This document shows positions 1 through 7,958 of a stretch of 64,000 nucleotides of DNA, piece after piece. The notes beneath the pieces were generated by a model. The model was not told the DNA's origin. It saw only the letters and a list, made by a program, of their open reading frames with translations, and did no database searches. This stretch comes from Kitasatospora mediocidica KCTC 9733 (lineage in GTDB: Bacteria > Actinomycetota > Actinomycetes > Streptomycetales > Streptomycetaceae). The stretch's first letter is position 1. Each line of letters starts with the position of its first letter. The position numbers were made by a program, and so were the translations under genes. The stretch covers positions 124,001 through 188,000 of the forward strand of contig NZ_JQLN01000002.1 in assembly GCF_000744225.1 (NCBI RefSeq). Reading direction: 5' to 3'.

Positions 1-681
1 GTCTTCGGCCAGCGGACCACACTCTGGTGGGACCTGCCGCTGCGCGACTCCTACGACCTGGCCCGCCGGATCTACCGGATCCCGGACGCCCGCTACCGGG
101 CCAACCTCGACCGGTGCGTCGAACTGCTGGAGCTGGGGCCGCTGCTGGACACCCCGGTGCGCCAACTGTCGCTCGGCCAGCGGATGCGCGGCGACCTGGC
201 GGCTGCTCTGCTGCACGACCCGCAGGTGCTGTACCTGGACGAGCCGACCATCGGCCTGGACGTGGTCAGCAAGGTGCGGGTGCGGGAGTTCCTGCGCGAG
301 ATCAACACCGTCGCCGGCACCACCGTGCTGCTCACCACCCACGACCTCACCGACATCGAGCAGTTGTGCGGCCGGGTGATGGTGATCGACCACGGACGGA
401 TGGTCTACGACGGCGGCCTGGACGGCCTGCACGCGACCGGGCGCAGCGAACGGACCCTGGTCGTCGACCTGGCCGGCCCGTCGGCCCCGATCGAGGTCCC
501 GGGCGCCCGCGTGGTCAAGGTGGACGGCGCCCGCCAGTGGCTGGCCTTCCCGGCCGAGGACAGCGCCGCGCCCATCGTCGCCGCGGTGGCGGCCGGTTAC
601 CCCCTGCTCGACCTCTCGGTCCGCGAGCCCGCCATCGAGGACGTGATCGCCCGGATGTACGCCAAGGTCCCGATCGGCTGA
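1..681 (+). CDS. ABC exporter ATP-binding protein (5' end outside window)
   Basis: ATPase subunit of an ABC-2 type exporter, cut by the left edge; the frame is open from base 1. Visible parts are the Q-loop (VFGQ), an unusual signature LSLGQRMRGDLA, Walker B VLYLDEPTIGLD and the H-loop TTHDL. The first bases therefore encode the part just after Walker A, and only some 70-90 residues are missing. The C-terminal 80 residues form the small variable domain common in daunorubicin/viologen-exporter-like ATPases. Its permease partners are not downstream, since the next gene is a sugar aminotransferase behind a hairpin, so they are probably upstream. The substrate cannot be told. The family is secure; a role with the neighbouring sugar genes is only a possibility. 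Confidence 0.9.
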   Translation, partial: VFGQRTTLWWDLPLRDSYDLARRIYRIPDARYRANLDRCVELLELGPLLDTPVRQLSLGQRMRGDLAAALLHDPQVLYLDEPTIGLDVVSKVRVREFLREINTVAGTTVLLTTHDLTDIEQLCGRVMVIDHGRMVYDGGLDGLHATGRSERTLVVDLAGPSAPIEVPGARVVKVDGARQWLAFPAEDSAAPIVAAVAAGYPLLDLSVREPAIEDVIARMYAKVPIG

Positions 682-727
682 GACGGGGACGCCGCACGGT
701 CGTACGGCCGGGCGCCCGGGTGTTCGG

Positions 728-755
728 CTCGCCCCACTCGAAAGGGTGGGGCGAG
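728..755. terminator. Stem-loop after the ABC ATPase gene
   Basis: A perfect 10-bp stem (CTCGCCCCAC / GTGGGGCGAG) with an 8-base loop, flanked by further pairing of CCCGGGT segments. It has no T-run, as is usual in streptomycetes. It separates the ABC gene from the aminotransferase operon. Confidence 0.6.
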
Positions 756-821
756 TAACCCGGGTGGGCCTGGTGGCGTTGACACGACCGGAAGCGTGGA
801 CCGGCACTAGGGAGCTCGGAG

Positions 822-1931
822 ATGGCAGGGCCTGAGACGGTCCCGGTGGCCCGGCCGGTGATCGGGGAGGCGGAGATCGCCGCCGCCGTCCGGGTGTTGC
901 GCACCGGGGTGGTGGTCCAGGGGCCCGAAGTGGCGGCCTTCGAGCGGGAGTTCTCCGAGCTGGTGGACGGACGGGCCTGCGTGGCCGTCAACTCCGGTAC
1001 GTCGGCGCTGTACCTGAGCCTGTTGGCGCTGGGGATCGGCCCCGGGGACGAGGTGGTGGTGCCGTCCTTCTCGTTCGCGGCGACCGCCAACGCCGTGCGA
1101 CTGGTGGGCGCCGAGCCGGTGTTCGCGGACATCGAGGCGGACAGCTTCTGTCTGGACCCGGACGCCGCCGCGGCGGCCGTCGGGCCGCGTACCGCGGCGC
1201 TGTTGCCGGTCCACCTGTACGGGCACCCCGCCGCGATGGACCGGCTGCTCCCGCTGGCCGCGCGGCACGGGCTGGCGGTGGTCGAGGACGCCTGCCAGGC
1301 GCACGCCGCCACCCTGCACGGCCGTCCGGTCGGCGCGCTCGGCACGGCCGGCTGCTTCAGCTTCTACCCGACCAAGAACATGCACGCCCTGGAGGGCGGC
1401 ATGGTGGTCGTCGAGGACGCCCGACTGGCCGCGCGGCTGCGGATGTTGCGTAATCAGGGGATGGCTGAGCGCTACCGCCACGAGCTGGTCGGCGCGAACC
1501 TGCGGATGACCGACGTGTCGGCGGCCGTCGGGCGGGTCCAGCTGGCGGCGCTCTCCGGGTGGACCGAGCGGCGCCGGGAGCACGCCAAGGCGTTGGACGC
1601 CCGGCTGCGCGGGGTGCCGACCCCGCCGGTGGCGGCCGGGGCGGGACACGTCTACCACCAGTACACGGTTCGGATCGCCGGCCAACGGGAGCTTTTCCAG
1701 CAGGAGTTGGCAAAGCGGGGGGTCGGCAGCGCGGTGCACTACGCGGTGCCGATCCACCGCCAGCCCGCCTACGCGGGGACGGCCCTGGCGGGCCTGGAGC
1801 TGCCGGCGACCGACCGGGCGGCGGCCGAGGTGCTCTCGCTGCCGGTCCACCCCGGGCTGACCGAGGGCGAGTTGGACCGGGTGGTCGCGGCGGTCGACGC
1901 GGTCGCGACGCTGCTGGGCGGCGAACGGTGA
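822..1931 (+). CDS. DegT/DnrJ/EryC1/StrS sugar aminotransferase
   Basis: PLP-dependent aminotransferase of 369 residues that would transfer an amino group to a keto-sugar nucleotide. The Schiff-base lysine lies in SFYPTKNMHALEGG, and the PLP region VEDACQAHAA and the N-terminal PVARPVIGEAEI are typical of the fold. The ATG follows GGAG. The stop overlaps the next start as GTGA, so it is translationally coupled to a Gfo/Idh/MocA dehydrogenase. In the UDP-GlcNAc3NAcA pathway (WbpA-B-E-D), an aminotransferase of this family acts right after such a dehydrogenase, and a WbpA-like enzyme lies further down. I infer a WbpE/WlbC-like role; a different 3- or 4-keto sugar remains possible. Confidence 0.9.
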   Translation: MAGPETVPVARPVIGEAEIAAAVRVLRTGVVVQGPEVAAFEREFSELVDGRACVAVNSGTSALYLSLLALGIGPGDEVVVPSFSFAATANAVRLVGAEPVFADIEADSFCLDPDAAAAAVGPRTAALLPVHLYGHPAAMDRLLPLAARHGLAVVEDACQAHAATLHGRPVGALGTAGCFSFYPTKNMHALEGGMVVVEDARLAARLRMLRNQGMAERYRHELVGANLRMTDVSAAVGRVQLAALSGWTERRREHAKALDARLRGVPTPPVAAGAGHVYHQYTVRIAGQRELFQQELAKRGVGSAVHYAVPIHRQPAYAGTALAGLELPATDRAAAEVLSLPVHPGLTEGELDRVVAAVDAVATLLGGER

Positions 1932-2875
1932 GCGCGGACGGTCCGCGCCTGCGGGCCGGGCTGGTCGGCATCGGTGCGATGGGCCGCCACCACGCCCGGG
2001 TGCTGGCCGCGCTGCCCGGCGTACGGCTGGTCGGGGTGGCCGATCCGGCCGGCGACCCCACCGGGGCGGCGCACGGGACGCCGGTCTTCGCGGCGCTGGA
2101 GGGCCTGCTCGCCCGGGGTCTGGACTACGCCGTGGTGGCCTGCCCGACCGGGCTGCACGAGGAGATCGGCCTGGCCCTGGCCGCGCACGGGGTGGCCGCC
2201 CTGATCGAGAAGCCGCTGGCCCGTTGCGCCGCCGCCGCCGGCCGGCTGGTCGAGGCGTTCGAGTCGCGGGGCCTGGTGGCCTCGGTCGGCCATGTCGAGC
2301 GGTTCAACCCGGCGCTGCGCCGACTGCGCGACCTGGTGGCCGCCGGTGAACTCGGCCCCCTGCACCAGGTAATGACGCGACGTCAGGGACCGTTTCCCGC
2401 ACGGATGGTGGACGTCGGCGTGGTCCAGGACCTGGCCACCCACGACATCGACCTGACCCGCTGGATCACCGGCGCGGAGTACGGCCCGCTGTCGGCCCGC
2501 ACGGTGCGCCGCAGCGCCGGCGGGCACGAGGACCTGGCAGCGGTGATCGGCACGCTGGACGACGGGACGATGGTCAGCCACCTGGTCAGCCGGCTCAGCC
2601 CGGTGCGCGAGCGGGTGGTCGTGGTGACCGGCGAGCGCGGCTGCCTGGTCGCCGACACCCTGGCGGGGACGCTGACCCTGCAGGCCGACGGCTCGGCCAC
2701 CGCCTGCGCCGTCGTCGGTCCGGAGCCGCTAGTGGCCGAGCACGAGCGGTTCCGCGACGCGCTGGCCGGGCGGCCCGGCGTGACGGTGACCCTGCGGGAC
2801 GGCCTGCGCGCGGTGGAGCTGGCCGAGGACGTCCTGTCCGCCGCCCGGTACGGCCAGGAGGCGCTGATCCCGTGA
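1928..2875 (+). CDS. Gfo/Idh/MocA dehydrogenase, WlbA/WbpB-like
   Basis: NAD(P)-dependent sugar-nucleotide dehydrogenase, 315 residues from GTG 1928. That start overlaps the upstream TGA and gives LRAGLVGIGAMGRHHARVL with the Rossmann GxGxxG. The EKP motif (IEKPLA) and the HD pair in ATHDIDL mark the family. The segment GHVERFNPALRRL closely resembles the GHVERFNP stretch of UDP-GlcNAc(A) 3-dehydrogenases (WlbA/WbpB). That fits oxidation of the C3 hydroxyl before the aminotransferase encoded just upstream. The stop overlaps the next GTG (GTGA). A much longer open frame reaches upstream, but it runs inside the aminotransferase gene and is spurious. Confidence 0.88.
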   Translation: MSADGPRLRAGLVGIGAMGRHHARVLAALPGVRLVGVADPAGDPTGAAHGTPVFAALEGLLARGLDYAVVACPTGLHEEIGLALAAHGVAALIEKPLARCAAAAGRLVEAFESRGLVASVGHVERFNPALRRLRDLVAAGELGPLHQVMTRRQGPFPARMVDVGVVQDLATHDIDLTRWITGAEYGPLSARTVRRSAGGHEDLAAVIGTLDDGTMVSHLVSRLSPVRERVVVVTGERGCLVADTLAGTLTLQADGSATACAVVGPEPLVAEHERFRDALAGRPGVTVTLRDGLRAVELAEDVLSAARYGQEALIP

Positions 2876-4053
2876 ACGACGTCGACGTGACGGTCGTGCT
2901 GGCCGTCTACAACGCGATGCCCTATCTGACCGCCTGCCTGGAGTCGCTGGCCGGCCAGTCCATCCGCCGCCGGCCCGGCGGCGGCCTGGAGGTGGTCGCG
3001 GTCGACGACGGCTCCACCGACGGCGGCGGCGCCGAGCTGTGCGCCTTCGCGGCCCGCCATCCGGGGCTCGTCCGGGTCGTTCACCAGCCCAACTCCGGCG
3101 GCCCGGCGGCACCCGGCAACCGTGCGCTGGAGCTGGCCCGCGGCCGGTACGTGTTCTTCCTCGGCGCCGACGACTGGCTCGGCGAACACGCGCTGGAGCG
3201 GCTGGTGGCGCTCGCGGACCGCGCCGAGTCGGACGTGGTGCTCGGCCGGATGGTCGGCGTCGGCGGGCGGCAGGTGCCGCAGGGGATCTTCGAGGCCAAC
3301 CGGGACCGGATCACCTTCACCGACTCCGCACTGGCCTGGGCGCTCTCCGACACCAAGCTCTTCCGGCGGGAGCTGATCGAGCGGCACGGGTTGCGCAAGC
3401 GCGAGGACCTGCCGGCCTACTCCGACCAGCCGTTCACCCTGGAGGCCTGCCTGCGCTCGCGGCGGATCTCGGTGCTGGCCGACTACGACTGCTACTACGC
3501 GGTCCTGCGCGAGGACCACGGGAACGTGACCGTGCGGGCCCGGCACGAGGACCGGCTGCGCGGGGTGGCCGCGATGCTCGGCGTGGCGGAGCGGCTGGCC
3601 GAACCCGGCGCGGAGCGCGAGGCGTTGCGGGCCCGGGCGTTCTCCTGGGAGATCCCGCGCCTGCTGACCGCGGACTTCCTCGCGCTGCCCGAACCGGCCC
3701 AGCGACGGGTCTGCGCCGGGGTCGGCCGCCTGGTCGCGCTGCACTGCGAGGAGGCGGCGCTGGCTGAGCTCCCGGTGCGCGACCGGCTGCGCCTGGACCT
3801 GGCCCGGCGCGGCCGGGTGGCCGCGCTGCGCCGGCTGATCCGCTACCAGGCGGCCTACGGCGAGCGGTCGGCCCCGGCGGCGCAGGAGCAGCAGGCGCAG
3901 GACGCGGCGGTGGAGCAGGCGCCGGAGCCCAGGCCGCTGCCCGTGCCGGTGCAGCTCTGGCGCGGGCTGGTCCCGGCCCAGGTCCGGCGGCGGCTGCACC
4001 GGAGTTCGGGCTGGCGGGAATTCACCGAGCGGACGTACGAGCGCTGGGCCTAG
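2872..4053 (+). CDS. Family 2 glycosyltransferase, TarS/TarP-like
   Basis: GT-A glycosyltransferase of 393 residues. The N-terminal domain has VTVVLAVYNAMPYL, the VDDGSTDGGG donor motif, NSGGPAAPGNRALE, and GADDW as the metal-binding D-x-D equivalent. RMVGVGGRQVPQGIF and YSDQPFTLEACLRSRRI match, block by block, the pattern I know from the staphylococcal wall teichoic acid GlcNAc transferases TarS/TarP (NSGGPGKPRN, GVNGRGVPQ, EDQ). The C-terminal 150 residues would be a linker/trimerisation-like region. Its place in the operon suggests it transfers an amino-sugar made by its neighbours onto a wall polymer; the acceptor is inference. The TAG stop lies in the CTAG boundary of the adjacent palindromic insertion, so the last codons may have been altered by it. 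Confidence 0.85.
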   Translation: MNDVDVTVVLAVYNAMPYLTACLESLAGQSIRRRPGGGLEVVAVDDGSTDGGGAELCAFAARHPGLVRVVHQPNSGGPAAPGNRALELARGRYVFFLGADDWLGEHALERLVALADRAESDVVLGRMVGVGGRQVPQGIFEANRDRITFTDSALAWALSDTKLFRRELIERHGLRKREDLPAYSDQPFTLEACLRSRRISVLADYDCYYAVLREDHGNVTVRARHEDRLRGVAAMLGVAERLAEPGAEREALRARAFSWEIPRLLTADFLALPEPAQRRVCAGVGRLVALHCEEAALAELPVRDRLRLDLARRGRVAALRRLIRYQAAYGERSAPAAQEQQAQDAAVEQAPEPRPLPVPVQLWRGLVPAQVRRRLHRSSGWREFTERTYERWA

Positions 4054-4218
4054 GCCGTGTCTGACAATTCCCGCCGGGCCCGCGACGCCGGGCATCCCGG
4101 CTGGACGCACCGGCGGATCATCCAAGTACGACCCAGTACGAGGACGATCCGCCGGCACGCCCAGCCGGGCGCCCAACGCCGCGGGCTCATCCGACGCGAA
4201 TTGTCAGACACGGCCTAG
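4050..4218. mobile_element. MITE-like long palindromic element with CTAG ends
   Basis: A 169-bp near-palindrome. Its outer 20 bases on each side (4050-4069 and 4199-4218, beginning CTAGGCCGTGTCTGAC) are perfect inverted repeats. The arms keep pairing with mismatches to a central loop near 4128-4144. CTAG at both ends could be a 4-bp target duplication, as for IS5-type YTAR targets. Because CTAG is itself palindromic, this cannot be told apart from the end of the repeat. No open frame fits inside. It sits exactly between the glycosyltransferase stop and the ribosome-binding site of the dehydrogenase, within what otherwise looks like one operon. Confidence 0.75.
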
Positions 4219-4238
4219 TGCCGCGGGGAGTGAGAGTC

Positions 4239-5546
4239 GTGGACATCTGTGTGGTCGGGCTCGGCAAGATCGGGCTGCCGTTGGCGGTGCAGTACGCGGG
4301 CAAGGGTCACCGGGTCACCGGGGCGGACCTGGCGCCGGCCGTGGTCGCGGCCGTCGCCGAGGGCCGGGAGCCGTTCCCCGGCGAGGCGGAGTTGGCCGAG
4401 CGGCTCAAGCGGGTGGTCGCCGACGGTCTGCTGACCGCCACCACCGACACCACCGCGGCCGTCGCGGGTGCGCAGGCGGTGGTCGTGGTCGTCCCGCTGC
4501 TGACGGACGGTACGGGCGCGCCGGACTTCACCGCGCTGGACGCCGCCACCGCCGACATCGCGGCCGGGCTGCGCCGCGGCGCCCTGGTCAGCTACGAGAC
4601 CACGCTGCCGGTCGGCACCACCCGCGGCCGCTGGGCCGGGCAGCTGGCGGCCGGCTCGGGGCTGACGGCCGGGCGGGACTTCGCGCTGGTCTTCAGCCCG
4701 GAGCGGGTGCTCACCGGCCGGGTCTTCGCCGACCTGCGCCGCTATCCCAAGCTGGTCGGCGGCATCGACGCGGCCTCGGGCCGGCGCGGGGTGGAGTTCT
4801 ACCAGGCGGTGCTGGACTTCGACCCGCGTCCGGACCTGCCGCAGGGCAACGGCGTGCGCGATCTCGGCTCGGCGGAGGCGGCCGAGCTGGCCAAGCTGGC
4901 CGAGACCACCTACCGGGACGTCAACATCGCGCTGGTGAACGAGTTCGCGCGGTTCGCCGAGCGCAGCGGGATCGACCTGGCACCGGTCCTGGAGGCCTGC
5001 AACACCCAGCCGTACAGCCATCTGCACCGGCCCGGGATCGCGGTCGGCGGCCACTGCATCCCGGTCTACCCGAGGCTCTACCTGTGGAACGACCCACAGG
5101 CCGGCGTGGTGCGGGCCGCCCGGGAGGCCAACGAGGCGATGCCCGGCTACGCGGTGGACCTGCTGCGCGGCGCGCTCGGTGAGCTGGCCGGCCGGGCGGT
5201 CCTGGTGCTCGGCGCGGCCTATCGCGGCGGGGTGCGGGAGACCGCTTGCTCGGGGGTGTTCCCGCTGGTCGCGGCCGTGCGGGCGGCGGGCGGGACGGCG
5301 TACGTCAGCGATCCGCTGTACGACGCGGCGGCGCTGGCGGCGCTGGGGCTGGCGCCGTACGCGGGGGAGCCGGTCGAGGCGGTGGTCGTGCAGGCGGACC
5401 ACGCCGAGTACCGGGAGGTCGGGCCGGCCGACTTTCCGGGGGTGCGGGTGCTGCTGGACGGGCGCGGTGTGACCGACCCGGACCGGTGGAGCGGGGTCCG
5501 GCGGATCGTGATCGGTGGGCGAAGCACCGGATTTGAAGGTCGTTAA
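4239..5546 (+). CDS. UDP-N-acetylhexosamine 6-dehydrogenase (WbpA/WecC-like)
   Basis: Four-electron nucleotide-sugar dehydrogenase of 435 residues that oxidises a UDP-N-acetylhexosamine to the uronic acid. GTG 4239 sits 8 bases after GGGGAG and gives VDICVVGLGKIGLPLA with the NAD-binding GxGxxG. LAETTYRDVNIALVNEFA is the linker helix. GGHCIPVYP holds the catalytic cysteine in the form (GGHCIP) seen in UDP-GlcNAc/ManNAc dehydrogenases, not the GGxCFPKD of UDP-glucose dehydrogenase. It would supply the uronic acid for the dehydrogenase/aminotransferase pair upstream. The palindromic element just before its ribosome-binding site may uncouple it from that operon. Starts at 4218 or 4230 are possible but would lie at or next to the insertion. 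Confidence 0.88.
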   Translation: MDICVVGLGKIGLPLAVQYAGKGHRVTGADLAPAVVAAVAEGREPFPGEAELAERLKRVVADGLLTATTDTTAAVAGAQAVVVVVPLLTDGTGAPDFTALDAATADIAAGLRRGALVSYETTLPVGTTRGRWAGQLAAGSGLTAGRDFALVFSPERVLTGRVFADLRRYPKLVGGIDAASGRRGVEFYQAVLDFDPRPDLPQGNGVRDLGSAEAAELAKLAETTYRDVNIALVNEFARFAERSGIDLAPVLEACNTQPYSHLHRPGIAVGGHCIPVYPRLYLWNDPQAGVVRAAREANEAMPGYAVDLLRGALGELAGRAVLVLGAAYRGGVRETACSGVFPLVAAVRAAGGTAYVSDPLYDAAALAALGLAPYAGEPVEAVVVQADHAEYREVGPADFPGVRVLLDGRGVTDPDRWSGVRRIVIGGRSTGFEGR

Positions 5547-5560
5547 GTCACACTGGCCGA

Positions 5561-6868
5561 GTGGAGCAGAGCAGAAACGAGAGCAAGCCGGTGACGGTCG
5601 CCCCCGGGGTCCGGTTCACCGCCGCCGATGAGGAGAAGCGGCAGGGCGTGCGCCGGATGAAGGCGATCGCCACCGGGTTCCTCGCCGTCGCCACCGTCGT
5701 CTACGCCCTGGCGACCTGGGCCGGTGCGGCCGGGTGGGGCAGCTGGACGGGGTATGTCGCGGCCGCCGCCGAGGCCGGCATGGTCGGTGCGCTGGCCGAC
5801 TGGTTCGCCGTCACCGCGCTGTTCCGGCGCCCGTTCGGCCTGCCGATTCCGCACACCGCGATCATCCCGACCAAGAAGGACGCCTTCGGCAAGTCGCTCG
5901 GCGACTTCGTCGGCGAGAACTTCCTCTCCGCCCAGGTGGTCCGCTCCCGGCTGGCCTCGCTCGGCATCGCCCGCCGGCTCGGCGAGTGGCTGGCCGCGCC
6001 CGGCAGCGCCGAGCGGGTCACCACCGAGGCCGCCGCCGCGCTGCGCGGGGTGCTGGCGGTGCTGCGCGACGAGGACGTCCAGGCGGTGGTGAGCGAGGCG
6101 GTCACCCGGCGGGCCGCGGCCACCCAGGTCGCCGAGCCGATAGGACGGATGCTCGGCAAGGTGGTGGCGGACGGCGGCCACCATGGCGTCGTCGACCTGG
6201 TCGCGGTGCGGGTGCACGACTGGCTGGCCGAGCACCACGTCGACGTGGTGGACAAGGTCGCGCTCAAGTCGCCCGGCTGGACGCCCAGGTTCGTCGACCA
6301 CCAGGTCGGTGAGCGGGTCTACAAGGAGCTGATGCGCTTCGTCACCGCGATCCGCGACGACCCGCAGCACCCGGCCCGCGGCGCGATCGACACCTTCCTG
6401 GCCGACTTCGCGGTCGAGCTGCAGACCGACGAGGCGACCAAGGCCCGGGTCGAGCGGGCGAAGGCGGAGCTGCTGGTCCGCGACGAGGTGCAGGACCTGA
6501 TCGCCTCCTCCTGGGCCGCCATCCGCTCGCTGGTGCTGAACGCCGCCGAGGACGAGGACAGCCAGCTGCGCACCCGGATCCGCGACGCGCTGCGCTCCTT
6601 CGGGCGCCGGCTCTCCCGCGACCGGCGGCTGCAGGGCAAGGCGGACGGCTGGCTGCAGGACGCGGCGCAGTACGTGGTCGAGACGTACCGGGCCGAGATC
6701 ACCTCGCTGATCTCGGACACCGTGGCCGGGTGGGACGCCGACGAGGCGTCCCGCAAGATCGAGGCCAACGTCGGCCGCGACCTGCAGTTCATCCGGATCA
6801 ACGGCACCGTGGTGGGTGCGCTGGCCGGCCTGCTCATCCACACCATGGCGACGGCGCTGGGCGGCTGA
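5561..6868 (+). CDS. DUF445 family membrane protein
   Basis: A 435-residue member of the DUF445 (YjiN) family. A hydrophobic N-terminal segment (around residues 30-65) is followed by the family hallmark ADWFAVTALFRRPFGLPIPHTAIIP. A long charged helical region then ends in a C-terminal hydrophobic stretch, GTVVGALAGLLIHTMA. The biochemical role of the family is unknown. GTG 5561 lacks a clear Shine-Dalgarno sequence; GTG 5591 is an in-frame alternative. It starts 14 bases after the dehydrogenase, so co-transcription is possible, but there is no functional link to the sugar genes. Confidence 0.85.
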   Translation: MEQSRNESKPVTVAPGVRFTAADEEKRQGVRRMKAIATGFLAVATVVYALATWAGAAGWGSWTGYVAAAAEAGMVGALADWFAVTALFRRPFGLPIPHTAIIPTKKDAFGKSLGDFVGENFLSAQVVRSRLASLGIARRLGEWLAAPGSAERVTTEAAAALRGVLAVLRDEDVQAVVSEAVTRRAAATQVAEPIGRMLGKVVADGGHHGVVDLVAVRVHDWLAEHHVDVVDKVALKSPGWTPRFVDHQVGERVYKELMRFVTAIRDDPQHPARGAIDTFLADFAVELQTDEATKARVERAKAELLVRDEVQDLIASSWAAIRSLVLNAAEDEDSQLRTRIRDALRSFGRRLSRDRRLQGKADGWLQDAAQYVVETYRAEITSLISDTVAGWDADEASRKIEANVGRDLQFIRINGTVVGALAGLLIHTMATALGG

Positions 6869-6926
6869 GCTCCGTGAAAGGATGCGAGGTCCGGACGAAA
6901 ACCGTATAGGTGAGGGAGAGACGAAG

Positions 6927-7958
6927 ATGTCCCGAGGGATCGAGGCGTTCATCGCCGGCCTGCCCAAGGCCGAGCTGCACGTGCACCATGTCGGCTCCGC
7001 CTCACCGCGCGTGGTGGCCGCGCTGGCCGCCCGCTACGAGGGCAGGACCGCGGTGCCGGCCGACCCGGAGGCGCTCGCCGAGTACTTCACGTTCACCGAC
7101 TTCGCGCACTTCATCCAGGTCTACCTGTCGGTGGTCGACCTGATCCGTGACGCCGAGGACGTCCGGGCGCTGACCTACGGCGTGGCCGAGGACATGGCTC
7201 GTCAGCAGATCCGCTACGCCGAGCTGACCGTCACGCCGTACAGCTCGGTCAGGCGGGGCATCCCGGACGTCGCCTTCATGGAGGCGATCGAGGACGCCCG
7301 CAAGAGCGCCGAGCGGGACTTCGGCGTGGTGCTGCGCTGGTGCTTCGACATCCCCGGCGAGGCGGGTCTCGTCTCGGCCGAGGAGACCGCCCGGCTCGCG
7401 CTGGACGTCGGCGCCGAGGGTCTGGTCAGCTTCGGCCTGGGCGGCCCGGAGATCGGCGTGCCGCGGCCGCAGTTCAAGCCGTACTTCGACCGGGCCCGGG
7501 CGGCCGGCCTGCACAGCGTGCCGCACGCCGGCGAGTCCACCGGCCCGGAGACGGTCTGGGACGCCCTGCGGGTGCTGGGCGCCGAGCGGATCGGGCACGG
7601 CACGCAGTCGGTCAAGGACCCGGCGCTGATGGACTACCTCGGCGAGCACCGGATCCCGCTGGAGGTCTGCCCGACCTCCAACCTGGCCACCCGGGTGGTC
7701 GAGCGGATCGAGGAGCACCCGATCCGGCAGATGGTGGACGCCGGGCTGCTGGTCACCGTGAACAGCGACGACCCGCCGATGTTCGGCACCGACCTCAACA
7801 CCGAGTACGCGGTGGCCGCCAAGCTGCTGGGCCTGGACGCGGCGGGCGTGGCCGGCCTGGCCAGGAACTCGGTGGAGGCCTCGTTCCTGGACCAGGGCGG
7901 CAAGACCAGGCTGACCGGCGAGATCGACGCCTACCTGGCGGGCTGGGAGCGCCGCTGA
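6927..7958 (+). CDS. Adenosine deaminase family enzyme (adenosine or 6-aminodeoxyfutalosine deaminase)
   Basis: Zinc-dependent deaminase of the ADA fold, 343 residues. ATG 6927 follows GAGGGAGAG at good spacing. The metal and catalytic motifs are all present: ELHVHHVGSASP (HxH), VPHAGES, RIGHG, EVCPTSN and VNSDDPPMFGTDL. The first motif reads HVHHVGSA, where classical adenosine deaminases read HVHLDGA. The substrate-contact aspartate/glycine part is therefore changed while the zinc ligands remain. Actinomycetes using the futalosine menaquinone route have an ADA-family 6-amino-6-deoxyfutalosine deaminase, and the altered motif makes that a real alternative. The 3' end overlaps the convergent yidC-like gene by 28 bp. 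Confidence 0.85.
   Translation: MSRGIEAFIAGLPKAELHVHHVGSASPRVVAALAARYEGRTAVPADPEALAEYFTFTDFAHFIQVYLSVVDLIRDAEDVRALTYGVAEDMARQQIRYAELTVTPYSSVRRGIPDVAFMEAIEDARKSAERDFGVVLRWCFDIPGEAGLVSAEETARLALDVGAEGLVSFGLGGPEIGVPRPQFKPYFDRARAAGLHSVPHAGESTGPETVWDALRVLGAERIGHGTQSVKDPALMDYLGEHRIPLEVCPTSNLATRVVERIEEHPIRQMVDAGLLVTVNSDDPPMFGTDLNTEYAVAAKLLGLDAAGVAGLARNSVEASFLDQGGKTRLTGEIDAYLAGWERR

Noticed and set aside
2383..4176. 597-residue minus-strand open frame
   Set aside because: Antisense to the dehydrogenase and glycosyltransferase and runs into the palindromic element; no motifs.
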